Below, in pieces: positions 1-6,270 of a DNA stretch of 9,526 bases. The stretch's first letter is position 1. The number at the start of each line of letters is the position of its first letter. The notes under the pieces were generated by a model, which was given only the letters and a program-made list of their open reading frames with translations, was not told the DNA's origin and did no database searches. The position numbers and the translations under genes are program-made. This stretch comes from Chloroflexota bacterium (GTDB taxonomy: Bacteria; Chloroflexota; Anaerolineae; B4-G1; DUEL01), in NCBI GenBank assembly GCA_017743275.1, contig JAGHZG010000033.1, positions 1 through 9,526 of the forward strand, in the 5' to 3' direction.

Positions 1-786
1 GTCCACGACCTCTCCTTCCTGCGCTACCCGGACCACTTTGTCCCCAAACTGGTGCGGTATCTGGAGCGGGTGGTGCCGGCGTCGGTGGCCCGGGCCGACC
101 GGGTGCTGGCGGATTCGGAGGCCACCCGCGCCGACCTGATTCGCCTGTTGGGGACGCCGCCGGAGAAGGTGGAGGTGCTCTACAGCGGGGTGGACCCCCG
201 CTTCCGCCCGGAACCGGAACCGGGGGAGCAGGAGCAACTGCGGGCCCGCTACGGCCTGGACCGGCCCTATGTCCTCTCCGTGGGGACATTTCAGCCGCGC
301 AAGAACTTCGTCCGGTTGATCCGCGCCTTTGCCCGCCTGCCGGATACCGGACGGGTGCTGGTCATCGCCGGGGGCCGGGGCTGGCTCTACGAGTCGGTCC
401 TGGAGGAGGCGGCCCGCCACCCCGACCGGGTGCGCGTCCTGGGCTTTGTGGAGGATGCGGACCTGCCGGCCCTCTACCGGGGGGCGGACCTCTTCGTCTT
501 CCCGTCGTTCTACGAGGGGTTCGGCCTGCCGGTTCTGGAGGCGATGGCCTGCGGGGTGCCGGTGGTCTGCTCGGGGGTTTCCAGTCTGCCGGAGGTGGCG
601 GGGGACGCGGCGTTGTTGGTGGACCCGGAGGATGAGGACGGACTGAGAGGGGCGATGGAGCGCGCGCTGGAGGATGAGGGTCTCCGCCAGGAGATGACGG
701 CGCGGGGGCGGGCGCGCGCCGCCGAATTCACCTGGGAGCGGGCCGCGCGGCAGTTGTTGGGGGTATTTGGGGTCATAAACACGTAG
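1..786 (+). CDS. GT4-family glycosyltransferase, C-terminal part (5' end outside window)
   Basis: The frame is open from base 1 and begins VHDLSFLRYP, a motif found in the middle of GT-B glycosyltransferases of the GT4 (glycosyl transferases group 1) type. The GTG at 52 is therefore an internal codon, not the start. 261 residues are visible; the family is usually about 360-390, so roughly 100-120 N-terminal residues lie upstream. The nucleotide-sugar-binding C-terminal Rossmann domain is complete: VLYSGVDPRF, then SVGTFQPRKNF (donor-phosphate loop), then the E-x7-E motif EGFGLPVLE (E codons at 514 and 538), then SSLPEVAGDAALLVDP. The likely role is transfer of a hexose, often mannose, from a nucleotide-sugar to a polysaccharide or glycolipid at the cytoplasmic face of the membrane; donor and acceptor cannot be read from sequence. 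The tail (GVFGVINT) is unlike the usual end, and the TAG stop lies in a palindromic repeat, so the last few residues may be repeat-derived. Confidence 0.93.
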   Translation, partial: VHDLSFLRYPDHFVPKLVRYLERVVPASVARADRVLADSEATRADLIRLLGTPPEKVEVLYSGVDPRFRPEPEPGEQEQLRARYGLDRPYVLSVGTFQPRKNFVRLIRAFARLPDTGRVLVIAGGRGWLYESVLEEAARHPDRVRVLGFVEDADLPALYRGADLFVFPSFYEGFGLPVLEAMACGVPVVCSGVSSLPEVAGDAALLVDPEDEDGLRGAMERALEDEGLRQEMTARGRARAAEFTWERAARQLLGVFGVINT

Positions 787-813
787 GGGCAACCCTTGCG
801 GTTGCCCCATACG
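782..813. repeat. GTAG-type palindromic repeat between convergent genes
   Basis: GGGGCAACC (786-794) and GGTTGCCCC (800-808) form a perfect 9-bp stem with loop CTTGC. Outside it, CGTA (782-785) pairs with TACG (810-813) across a one-base bulge. The TAG at 784-786 is the stop codon of the glycosyltransferase, and the sensor gene stops 2 bp beyond the other end. Short palindromes starting GTAGGGGC are known to me as dispersed intergenic repeats in several bacterial groups, including Chloroflexota; copy number here cannot be judged. It may act as a weak bidirectional terminator, but no T-tract follows the stem on either strand. Confidence 0.7.
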
Positions 814-815
814 CA

Positions 816-3800
816 TCAAGTGTTGAAGTCGTGGGCGATGCCGCTGGCCAGTTGCCCCACCGCCGCCAGCCGCTCCTGCTGCTCCAGTTGTGCCTGCAGG
901 TACCGCTCCTGGGTGACCTCGCGGATGACCAGCACCCACCCGCCGTTGGACCCAATGCCGGATACCGGCCGGGCGGCGACCTGGAAGACCCGCGGTGGGC
1001 GGCCGGAGACGACAATCTCATGCCAGGCCGTTCCCGCCGGGAGAATCCGCAGGGATGAGAGCGGGCGGTCCGCCAGATGGGTGAGCGTATCGCCCACCCG
1101 GGCGTTGTTCAGAACCGACAGCATCTCCTCCCCCGCCGGGTTGGTCAGCAGGATGCGGTGGCCGCCGTCCAGCAGGAGGACGCCCTCGGGCAGCCGTTCC
1201 ACCAGCGCGGCCAGGCGCGCCTCCTGCGCTGCCAGCGCGGCCCGCAGGTCAGCCTGGTAGAGAGCGACGGCCAGTTGTGCGGCGACCTCCTGTAGGGCCT
1301 CCACGTGTTCGGCGGTCAGCGCGCCCGGGGTGGCGGAGGCGACGGCCAGCCAGCCCCGCAGTTTCCCGCCTGCCAGCAGGGGCACCGCCACGTAGGAGCG
1401 CACGCCTGCGGCCAGGAGGGCCGCCTCTTCTGCCGGCGAAGGGGCAGGGAGCGCCTGAATATCCGGCACGAAGAGCACCTCGCCCCGCTGACTGGCCTCA
1501 ATCTCCTTCTCCACCCCCACCAGCGGGAAGCGGAACCCGGCACCGATGGGAATTCCGCTGCCGGCGATGCCCGCCAGGACGATGCCCTCGCGGGCGGCCC
1601 GGTTAAATGTCACCACTCCGGCCCCGTCGCAGGGGACCAGGCGGCGGACGTGCTCCAGGGCCACGTGGGCGACCTCTTCGGGGGATTGGGCCGTCAGGAT
1701 GGCCGCATCCAGCGCCCGAAGTGCCTGCAGCCGCTCCGCGTACCGCCGCAGAGTCTCCTCCGCCCGCTTCCGTTCCGAGATGTCGGTGAAGACGGCCAGG
1801 GTGCCCACAAAGCGGCCCGTCTGGTCAAAGCGGGGCACGCCGCTGACCAGCACCGGCACCCGCTGCCCGTCCCGGCGCAGGAGTTCCAGTTCGTAGCGGT
1901 CGCTCCGCCCCTTCCGCCGCCGCCGGTCCGCCGCCCGGATGACCGCGCGCTGGTCGGGCGGGACCAGGTCCTCCTGCGAACGGCCAGTCCAGTCCTGAGG
2001 CTGGCCGCCCACCATGGCCGCCGCCGCCGGGTTCATGAAGGTCAGGCGACCGGCGGCGTCGGCCATAATGATGCCTTCGGACACAGAGTTGACCACGTCG
2101 GCGTTGAAGGCGGCCAGCGCACGGGTCTCCTGGAAGAGGCGGGCGTTCTGGATGGCCAGGCCGATCTGATGGGCCACCGTCTGCAGGAGCGCCACGTCCT
2201 CCGGCGTGTAGGCCGCGCGGCGGTAACTCTGCACCTCCAGGAGCCCCACCACCCGTCCCTCCACGACCATGGGGACGTAGAGGGCGGAGAGGGCATACGG
2301 CCCCTCGCCGACGACGATGGCCCGCCCCTCCTGGTAGGCCGGGCTGAGGTCGGGGATGATTTCCGGCCGGGCGGTGGCGATGGCCCGGCTTCGTCCGGTG
2401 GGCGCATCCGGCACGTGGGCCAGCGGCGGGAACTGGCTCACGTCCAACTCCGTATCCCCTTCGGCCATAAACGCGGCGGTGATGAGTTGCCGCTCCGCGT
2501 CAAACAGGGAGATGCCGAAGACGGGGGCATCCACCAGTTGCCGGACCCCGTCCCGCGCGATGCGGTAGATGGTGGGGAGGTCCAGGGTGCCCGCCAGTGC
2601 CCGCCCGATTTCGTTGACAATGGCCAGTTGGCGGGCCCGGTGCTCCGCCGCCTGACGGGCCCGGGCGGTGGCGATGGCGGCGGCCGCCTGCTGACCGAAG
2701 AGGGTTAGCAGGCGCAGGTCGTCCTCGGAGAACGGCAGTTGCTCCGGCGAGCGGACGACGGTCAGCACGCCGATGGGCGCTTCCTGCCAGGCCAGGGGGA
2801 TGGCCGCCACGGCCCCTACTGATTGGCCGTCAAAGAGCGGACTGCGTCCCTCCCACGTCCGGTAATCGTCCACTTTCATCGGGCGCTGCTCCTGGAACGC
2901 CCGTCCGGAGAGCCCTTCCCCCGGCCGCAGGCGGATGCCTACATTCTGGCGGGCGATACCCTCTCCCACCACCCACTCCAGTTCATCGGCGGCGGGGTCG
3001 TAGAAATAGATACCGCCGCCCCGGGCGTGCAGGAGGGCCGTGGCCCGCCGGATGGTCGTCCCCAGCAGTTCGTCCAGGGAGCCGGTGGCGGCCAGGCGGA
3101 GCGCGTTGTCGTAGAGGGCGCTCAGTTCCTGCATCCGCCGGGAGAGTTCCCCGAAGAGGCGGGCGTTTTCCAGGGCGACGGCCAGTTGGTCGGCCAGCGC
3201 GCTCAGCGCCTCCAGCGCGACCAGGTCAAAGGCGTCGGGGGTCGTGGCCTGGACGTCCAGCACGCCCAGAATCCGCTCGCCGTGCTTCACCGGCACGGCC
3301 AGTTCGCAGCGGGTATGGGGGAGTGGCCCGTAGGGGACGTAGCGGGGGTCCCTGGTGACGTCCGGGACCAGGAGGGGGCGCCCGGTCTGGGCCACGGTGC
3401 CGTTAATGCCCTGCCCCAGTTCCAGCCGATAGCCGATGGGAGGCTGGCCGTCCTCGTACCCGCCGTGCCCGGCCGCCAGGACCAGCCCGGCGTCGGTGAG
3501 AAGGAAGACGTTGACGTTGTAGGCGCCGGTCACCGCCTGCACCGTGCGGACGACCTCCCGCAGCAGGGTGTCCTGGTCCAGGAAGGAGGCCATGGGGCGC
3601 ACCGGCCGGGCGATGGCCAGCAGGGTGGAGGCCAGGCGACGGGTCTGCTCCTCCGCCCGTTGCCGTTCCCTCTCCAGGGAAATGCTGTGGAGCGCGAAGG
3701 CGATGTCCGAGGCGACTTCCCGGAGGAGGTCGGTTTCCTCCGGGAGGTCGGCGAAACGGCGGAGACTGCGGACGCTCAGGACTCCGTATATCTGCTCTCC

Positions 3801-4094
3801 GTATTCCAGCCGCAGGGTGAGGGTCTGCCAGTCCGGCAGGTCGGCCTGCATGGGGCAATCGCCACAGATGTCCTGCTCGGGGCCGGTCACCACGATGGCG
3901 CTATCCAGCAGCGCCTGGCGGGCGCAGGCGGGGAGGTCTCGGCGCTGCCACCGTTCTATCAGGGCCGGGAGCGCGTCCTCCCGAAAGCCGGCGGCGGCCG
4001 CCGCGGTGAGGTTCCCCTCCGGGTCCAGCGCCACGCACCAGGCGGTCAGGTAGCCGCGGGTCTCTATCAGGTTCCGGCAGACCTTCTGGAGCAT
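816..4094 (-). CDS. Multi-GAF/PAS sensor histidine kinase remnant, truncated at the H-box
   Basis: This is a 1092-residue soluble sensor with no membrane segment. Approximate domains: GAF 1-137 (ETRGYLTAW, with ICGDCP cysteines C77 and C80), GAF 170-310, GAF 325-475, GAF 490-650, PAS 655-775 (ending VFTDISERKRAEE), GAF 785-945, PAS 955-1065 (ending VIREVTQERYLQAQ), then a HisKA start, ERLAAVGQLASGIAHDFNT. H1088 is the expected phospho-acceptor. The protein ends four residues later, so the second dimerisation helix and the whole HATPase domain (N, G1 and G2 boxes) are missing, and none of it is encoded in the 29 bp before the convergent glycosyltransferase. The 5' end also looks clipped: in-frame upstream codons give AYREQDPLR, which fits the beginning of this GAF type, but a stop at 4131-4133 leaves no earlier start, and no good ribosome site precedes the ATG. 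It could be a decaying gene with a still intact frame, or a sensor without kinase output. Ligands are unknown. Confidence 0.88.
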   Translation of the reverse strand: MLQKVCRNLIETRGYLTAWCVALDPEGNLTAAAAAGFREDALPALIERWQRRDLPACARQALLDSAIVVTGPEQDICGDCPMQADLPDWQTLTLRLEYGEQIYGVLSVRSLRRFADLPEETDLLREVASDIAFALHSISLERERQRAEEQTRRLASTLLAIARPVRPMASFLDQDTLLREVVRTVQAVTGAYNVNVFLLTDAGLVLAAGHGGYEDGQPPIGYRLELGQGINGTVAQTGRPLLVPDVTRDPRYVPYGPLPHTRCELAVPVKHGERILGVLDVQATTPDAFDLVALEALSALADQLAVALENARLFGELSRRMQELSALYDNALRLAATGSLDELLGTTIRRATALLHARGGGIYFYDPAADELEWVVGEGIARQNVGIRLRPGEGLSGRAFQEQRPMKVDDYRTWEGRSPLFDGQSVGAVAAIPLAWQEAPIGVLTVVRSPEQLPFSEDDLRLLTLFGQQAAAAIATARARQAAEHRARQLAIVNEIGRALAGTLDLPTIYRIARDGVRQLVDAPVFGISLFDAERQLITAAFMAEGDTELDVSQFPPLAHVPDAPTGRSRAIATARPEIIPDLSPAYQEGRAIVVGEGPYALSALYVPMVVEGRVVGLLEVQSYRRAAYTPEDVALLQTVAHQIGLAIQNARLFQETRALAAFNADVVNSVSEGIIMADAAGRLTFMNPAAAAMVGGQPQDWTGRSQEDLVPPDQRAVIRAADRRRRKGRSDRYELELLRRDGQRVPVLVSGVPRFDQTGRFVGTLAVFTDISERKRAEETLRRYAERLQALRALDAAILTAQSPEEVAHVALEHVRRLVPCDGAGVVTFNRAAREGIVLAGIAGSGIPIGAGFRFPLVGVEKEIEASQRGEVLFVPDIQALPAPSPAEEAALLAAGVRSYVAVPLLAGGKLRGWLAVASATPGALTAEHVEALQEVAAQLAVALYQADLRAALAAQEARLAALVERLPEGVLLLDGGHRILLTNPAGEEMLSVLNNARVGDTLTHLADRPLSSLRILPAGTAWHEIVVSGRPPRVFQVAARPVSGIGSNGGWVLVIREVTQERYLQAQLEQQERLAAVGQLASGIAHDFNT

Positions 4095-4122
4095 TCGGAG
4101 GGGGTCCTGCTCCCGATACGCC

Positions 4123-4150
4123 TTGACATCTCATCAGATTGCGGTAAAAT
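4123..4150 (+). promoter_or_regulatory. Sigma70-type promoter of the tRNA-Ala genes
   Basis: A perfect TTGACA -35 box (4123-4128) is followed by a 16-bp spacer and a TAAAAT -10 box (4145-4150). tRNA-Ala begins 13 bp after the -10 box, as expected for a stable-RNA promoter. The -35 end lies only about 30 bp upstream of the minus-strand sensor start, so the two genes diverge from very little DNA. Confidence 0.85.
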
Positions 4151-4162
4151 ATAAAGGCGAAT

Positions 4163-4235
4163 GGGGCTGTAGCTCAGCTGGGAGAGCGCTTCAATCGCAC
4201 TGAAGAGGCCAGGGGTTCGAATCCCCTCAGCTCCA
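4163..4235 (+). tRNA. tRNA-Ala (anticodon CGC)
   Basis: The gene folds as a 73-nt cloverleaf. The acceptor stem GGGGCTG/CAGCTCC contains G3-U70, the alanine identity pair. D stem is GCTC/GAGC, anticodon stem CTTCA/TGAAG with loop ATCGCAC (anticodon CGC, codon GCG), T stem AGGGG/CCCCT with loop TTCGAAT, discriminator A73. The 3' CCA is not encoded and must be added after transcription. A second alanine tRNA follows 4 bp later, so both probably come from one transcript. Confidence 0.97.
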
Positions 4236-4239
4236 TCGT

Positions 4240-4312
4240 GGGCCCGTGGCGCAGCTGGGAGCGCGTCTCAATGGCATTGAGAAGGCCGAGGGTTCGAATC
4301 CCTCCGGGTCCA
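4240..4312 (+). tRNA. tRNA-Ala (anticodon GGC)
   Basis: The gene folds as a 73-nt cloverleaf. The acceptor stem GGGCCCG/CGGGTCC again carries G3-U70. D stem is GCGC/GCGC, anticodon stem TCTCA/TGAGA with loop ATGGCAT (anticodon GGC, codons GCC and GCU), T stem GAGGG/CCCTC with loop TTCGAAT, A73, no encoded CCA. It shares the promoter upstream of the first alanine tRNA. The two genes decode GCG and GCC/GCU, the codons favoured in a GC-rich genome. Confidence 0.97.
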
Positions 4313-4349
4313 CCTGATTCCCTCTCTATCCCCTCATCTCCACCTACGG

Positions 4350-4376
4350 GCCTCCGTGAGATGCCGGCTCAGAGGC
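4350..4376 (+). other. Hairpin downstream of the tRNA pair
   Basis: GCCTC (4350-4354) pairs with GAGGC (4372-4376), and TGAG (4357-4360) pairs with CTCA (4368-4371) across a 2-nt bulge. It sits 37 bp after the second tRNA. It lacks a following T-tract, so it is not a typical intrinsic terminator; it might mark the 3' trailer. The rest of 4313-4468 shows no gene or other recognisable signal. Confidence 0.3.
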
Positions 4377-4468
4377 GTCAACCTTTCCAGAGAGGTGGGC
4401 GCAACTGAACGGCGTTTTTCATCGTTTACGACCCTGTGACCCAAGCAAGAGCCAGACCCGCCATTCAT

Positions 4469-4496
4469 TTGACATTTGCAGGGATTGCGATAAAAT
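4469..4496 (+). promoter_or_regulatory. Sigma70-type promoter of the T-box leader
   Basis: TTGACA (4469-4474), a 16-bp spacer and TAAAAT (4491-4496) match the tRNA promoter 346 bp upstream in both boxes and spacing. The start of transcription is expected near 4503, so the T-box leader would begin just before a perfect 8-bp hairpin (4511-4534). Confidence 0.85.
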
Positions 4497-4510
4497 AAAG
4501 ATTCAGAGGG

Positions 4511-4534
4511 ACGGGAGAGCATTACATCTCCCGT
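4511..4534 (+). other. Extra 5' hairpin of the T-box leader
   Basis: ACGGGAGA (4511-4518) and TCTCCCGT (4527-4534) form a perfect 8-bp stem with an 8-nt loop, about 8 nt after the predicted transcript start and before stem I. The canonical T-box core (stem I, II, III, antiterminator) does not need it. It may protect the 5' end of the RNA; this role is inferred. Confidence 0.6.
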
Positions 4535-4861
4535 TGAGCGCCAGCAGTTGATTTTTGCTCTTTTAACGATCTGCTCTCTTACAGGCTGCGAACAGGAGTA
4601 GTAGGCCATCCCTGCAGCGAGCCGGGGACGGTGGAAGCCCGGCATCGGCGCCCCGGGGAGCGCCGGGGATATGCCCCCAAAGGCCGAACTCGCCTGGGAG
4701 CCGCGCCGGCGAACGGGATTCCTCAGTAGTCGGCGACGGGTGGCCCCCGTTATCCGGCCAGAGCGGGAGACGCCCTTCATCCGAGTTTGTAGTCCGGCAC
4801 GCAGCGCGGCGGAGTGCCGTCTCGTCCAGGCGTCTCCAACCAGGGTGGTACCGCGGAGTGT

Positions 4862-4893
4862 GCCCCTTCGTCCCTGGACGAAGGGGCTTTTTT
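4862..4893 (+). terminator. Intrinsic terminator of the T-box leader
   Basis: GCCCCTTCGTCC (4862-4873) and GGACGAAGGGGC (4876-4887) are perfectly complementary over 12 bp (in practice 11 bp with a CCTG loop), followed by six T (4888-4893). Its left arm and loop overlap the bases needed by the antiterminator, the standard T-box switch design. Confidence 0.95.
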
Positions 4894-4905
4894 AATTGTT
4901 AAAAA

Positions 4906-5018
4906 CCACGAAGGACACAAAGGGCACAAAGGTTGATTTTTTCTCTCTCTGTATCCTTTGTGAGTACTTCGTGCCCTTGTGGTAACCACAAATTCCTGAA
5001 AGTCCATGTCCTTCGTGG
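4906..5018. repeat. Dispersed CCACGAAGG-type inverted repeat element
   Basis: The left arm (4906-4932, beginning CCACGAAGGACACAAAGGGC) faces an imperfect inverted right arm (4955-4982, ending GTGCCCTTGTGG) across an AT/pyrimidine-rich loop. A further inverted copy of the left tip, CCTTCGTGG, lies at 5010-5018. The composition is much more AT-rich than the flanks. Sequences of this CCACGAAGGACAC type are known to me as abundant intergenic repeats in Chloroflexota and other environmental bacteria; this is recall, not a search. It fills the space between the T-box terminator and the hydrolase start, and marks a plausible insertion boundary. Confidence 0.65.
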
Positions 5019-5036
5019 CGGGAAAGTGGAGGGCAG

Positions 5037-5936
5037 ATGAACACAGTGGAACTGGCCCCCGGCATCTTCCACCTCCAGGGCGGCTCCAATATGGGGCTGG
5101 TCGTCCGGGAGGGGAAGGGGTTGCTGATAGATACCGGTCTGGACGAGGACGCGGCCCGGCGGGCCCTCCGCTTCGCCGAAGGGGAGGGGGTCGGACTGGA
5201 GGCCGTCTTCCTGACCCACGCCCATGCCGACCACCACGGCGGCGCCCATTTCCTGCAGCGGCGGTTGGGAGTCCCCCTCTACGCGCCAGCCCTGGAGGCC
5301 GCGATGATGGAGCACCCCGTTATGGAGCCCCTGTTCCTCTTCGGCGGCGCGGCGCCCATCCGGGAACTCCGGCAGAAATTCACGATGGCCCCGCCATGCC
5401 AGATTGCCCGCATCGTGGACGCCGGGCCGCTGGAGGTGGGGCCGTTCCGGGTAGATGTGGTCCCGCTTCCGGGCCACGCCCTCAACCAGATGGGCATCGC
5501 GGTGGAGGACGTCCTCTTCTGCGCCGATGCCGTCTTCCCGGCGGAGACGCTCCAGAAACACGGGGTCATCTTCTGCGCGGACATGGACGCCGCGCTGGAG
5601 ACGCTGGCGCGCCTTCCGGAGATGCCATACGCGCGCTTTGCCCCCGGCCATGGCCCTGCTTACGGGGCGGGGGAGGAAATCCGCGAAATCTGCGCGGCCA
5701 ACCGGGCCCGGCTGGAGGAGATTCGGGAGCGGGTGCGGGCCGCGCTGGCCCACCCTGCCGACACCGACGCACTGGTCTGCCGCGTCGCCGAGGGCCTGGG
5801 CCTGCGTCTGACGACCGCCACCGCCTTCTTCCTGGCCCGCGCCACCGTCCTGGCGGCCCTCTCCTCCCTGGAGCGCGCGGGGGAGGTGAAGGCCGGGGTG
5901 GAGGAGAACCGCCTGCTGTGGCGGAAGGCCGTGTAG
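5037..5936 (+). CDS. Metallo-beta-lactamase-fold hydrolase
   Basis: This is a 299-residue cytoplasmic protein with no signal peptide. It has the full metal-binding set of the metallo-beta-lactamase superfamily: LIDTG (31-34), THAHADHHGG with H61, H63, D65 and H66, PGHALNQ with H147, CADAVF with D164, and APGHGP with H205. These residues should hold a dinuclear zinc (or iron) site that hydrolyses an ester, thioester or similar bond. The C-terminal third (about 215-299) is helical and ends in a segment (LAALSSLERAGEVKAG) that looks like a small winged-helix-like tail, common in this branch. The substrate cannot be predicted. The ATG follows GGAGGG (5028-5033). It is the first gene after the T-box and may be read through from it; I see no convincing promoter of its own. 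The TAG stop lies in a palindromic repeat. Confidence 0.93.
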   Translation: MNTVELAPGIFHLQGGSNMGLVVREGKGLLIDTGLDEDAARRALRFAEGEGVGLEAVFLTHAHADHHGGAHFLQRRLGVPLYAPALEAAMMEHPVMEPLFLFGGAAPIRELRQKFTMAPPCQIARIVDAGPLEVGPFRVDVVPLPGHALNQMGIAVEDVLFCADAVFPAETLQKHGVIFCADMDAALETLARLPEMPYARFAPGHGPAYGAGEEIREICAANRARLEEIRERVRAALAHPADTDALVCRVAEGLGLRLTTATAFFLARATVLAALSSLERAGEVKAGVEENRLLWRKAV

Positions 5937-5953
5937 CACAGGCTGTCGGCCTG
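5933..5953. repeat. GTAG-type palindromic repeat, copy at hydrolase 3' end
   Basis: The 21 bases starting GTAGCACAGGCT match the segment at 8989-9009 inside leuS at 17 of 21 positions. CAGGC (5939-5943) and GCCTG (5949-5953) form a 5-bp hairpin with loop TGTCG. The TAG at 5934-5936 is the stop codon of the hydrolase. Confidence 0.65.
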
Positions 5954-5954
5954 G

Positions 5955-5984
5955 AACTCACCGCCGAGGCGCAGAGGGAAAACC
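5955..5984. repeat. Possible fragment of a dispersed GAGGCGCAGAGG repeat
   Basis: The stretch containing CCGCCGAGGCGCAGAGGG resembles a frequently seen intergenic repeat of the form CCGC.GAGGCGCAGAGG in environmental bacterial genomes. This is recognised from memory only, and no second copy is present in the window. It separates the hydrolase from the antitoxin gene. Confidence 0.35.
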
Positions 5985-6012
5985 TGGGCCATACTGCGAC
6001 GAGGAGGCAGAA

Positions 6013-6270
6013 ATGGGAATCAGCCGACTGAGCGTCTATCTGGATGACCCTTCTCTTCGGGAGAGGGTGAAAATCGCCGCCGCACGACGGGGAGTATCCA
6101 TCAGTGCCTACGTGCTTCAAGCCCTTCCGGACCAGTTGTCCAGGGAAGGTCTGCTTTATGATGAAAGAACTGCGCAAGAAGCCGCAAGGGTTCTGGACGC
6201 ATTGAGGGCGCAGGTGGGCCCTATTGGTATCCCCGTTCGTGATCTTATAGATGAGGGGCGATACCGATGA
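6013..6270 (+). CDS. vapB: VapB-type ribbon-helix-helix antitoxin
   Basis: This is an 85-residue protein. The N-terminal half (ISRLSVYLDDPSLRERVKIAAARRG then VSISAYVLQAL, split here) fits a ribbon-helix-helix DNA-binding domain: a short strand, a helix, a turn and a second helix. The C-terminal tail (GIPVRDLIDEGRYR) is the acidic/basic segment that in VapB proteins binds and blocks the PIN-domain toxin. The ATG follows GAGGAGG (6001-6007). Its stop codon overlaps the start of the toxin gene (ATGA at 6267-6270), which indicates translational coupling. Such antitoxins normally bind operators near their own promoter; no clear operator palindrome is visible in the 75 bp upstream. The gene is less GC-rich than its neighbours, which suggests horizontal acquisition. 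The VapB assignment rests on the partner and on the domain pattern. Confidence 0.85.
   Translation: MGISRLSVYLDDPSLRERVKIAAARRGVSISAYVLQALPDQLSREGLLYDERTAQEAARVLDALRAQVGPIGIPVRDLIDEGRYR

Larger units (their letters stand above)
4503..4893 (+). promoter_or_regulatory. T-box riboswitch, leucine specifier (CUC)
   Basis: This is a complete tRNA-sensing leader. It contains the near-invariant T-box AGGGTGGTACCGCG (4842-4855), the CCGTTATC motif typical of the central region (4747-4754), a stem III hairpin CGGCAC/GTGCCG (4795-4819) and an intrinsic terminator. In stem I, CAGG (4593-4596) pairs with CCTG (4693-4696) and GGCC (4604-4607) with GGCC (4682-4685). They enclose an internal loop whose 5' side is AGTAGTA and 3' side GAACTCG. 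The specifier triplet is thus CTC (4689-4691), a leucine codon. AGCGAG (4616-4621) and the GACGGTGGAAG loop are the usual distal stem I elements. Uncharged tRNA-Leu should stabilise an antiterminator in which CCAGGG (4840-4845) pairs with CCCTGG (4872-4877), allowing read-through. The first gene downstream is a hydrolase, not a synthetase; the logical target leuS begins at 6708. The transcript start is inferred from the promoter. Confidence 0.95.

Noticed and set aside
52..54. GTG at 52 as the start of the glycosyltransferase
   Set aside because: The frame is open to base 1 and encodes the conserved VHDLSF motif upstream of it, so the gene starts before the window.
1305..4154. Two long plus-strand frames (1305-2708, 2823-4154) opposite the sensor gene
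   Set aside because: The products are G/R/P/Q-rich with no domain, whereas the minus strand encodes clear consecutive GAF and PAS domains over the same DNA.
4400..4425. T-run near GGCGTTTTTCATCG as the terminator of the tRNA operon
   Set aside because: Only a 3-bp stem (CGC/GCG) can form before the T-run, too weak for an intrinsic terminator.
4686..4694. GAA (Glu), ACT (Thr) or GCC (Ala) as the T-box specifier
   Set aside because: The flanking helices CAGG/CCTG and GGCC/GGCC place CTC at the usual specifier position (after GAA, before a purine). GCC would fall inside the helix. Alanine is tempting because of the upstream tRNA-Ala genes, but those have their own transcript.
4334..4895. Short frames on both strands between the tRNAs and the hydrolase
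   Set aside because: They overlap a structured T-box riboswitch and its promoter; their products have no domain features.
4899..5939. A 346-codon minus-strand frame opposite the hydrolase
   Set aside because: It is antisense to an MBL-fold gene with all metal ligands, and its product resembles the reverse-strand shadow of GC-rich coding DNA.
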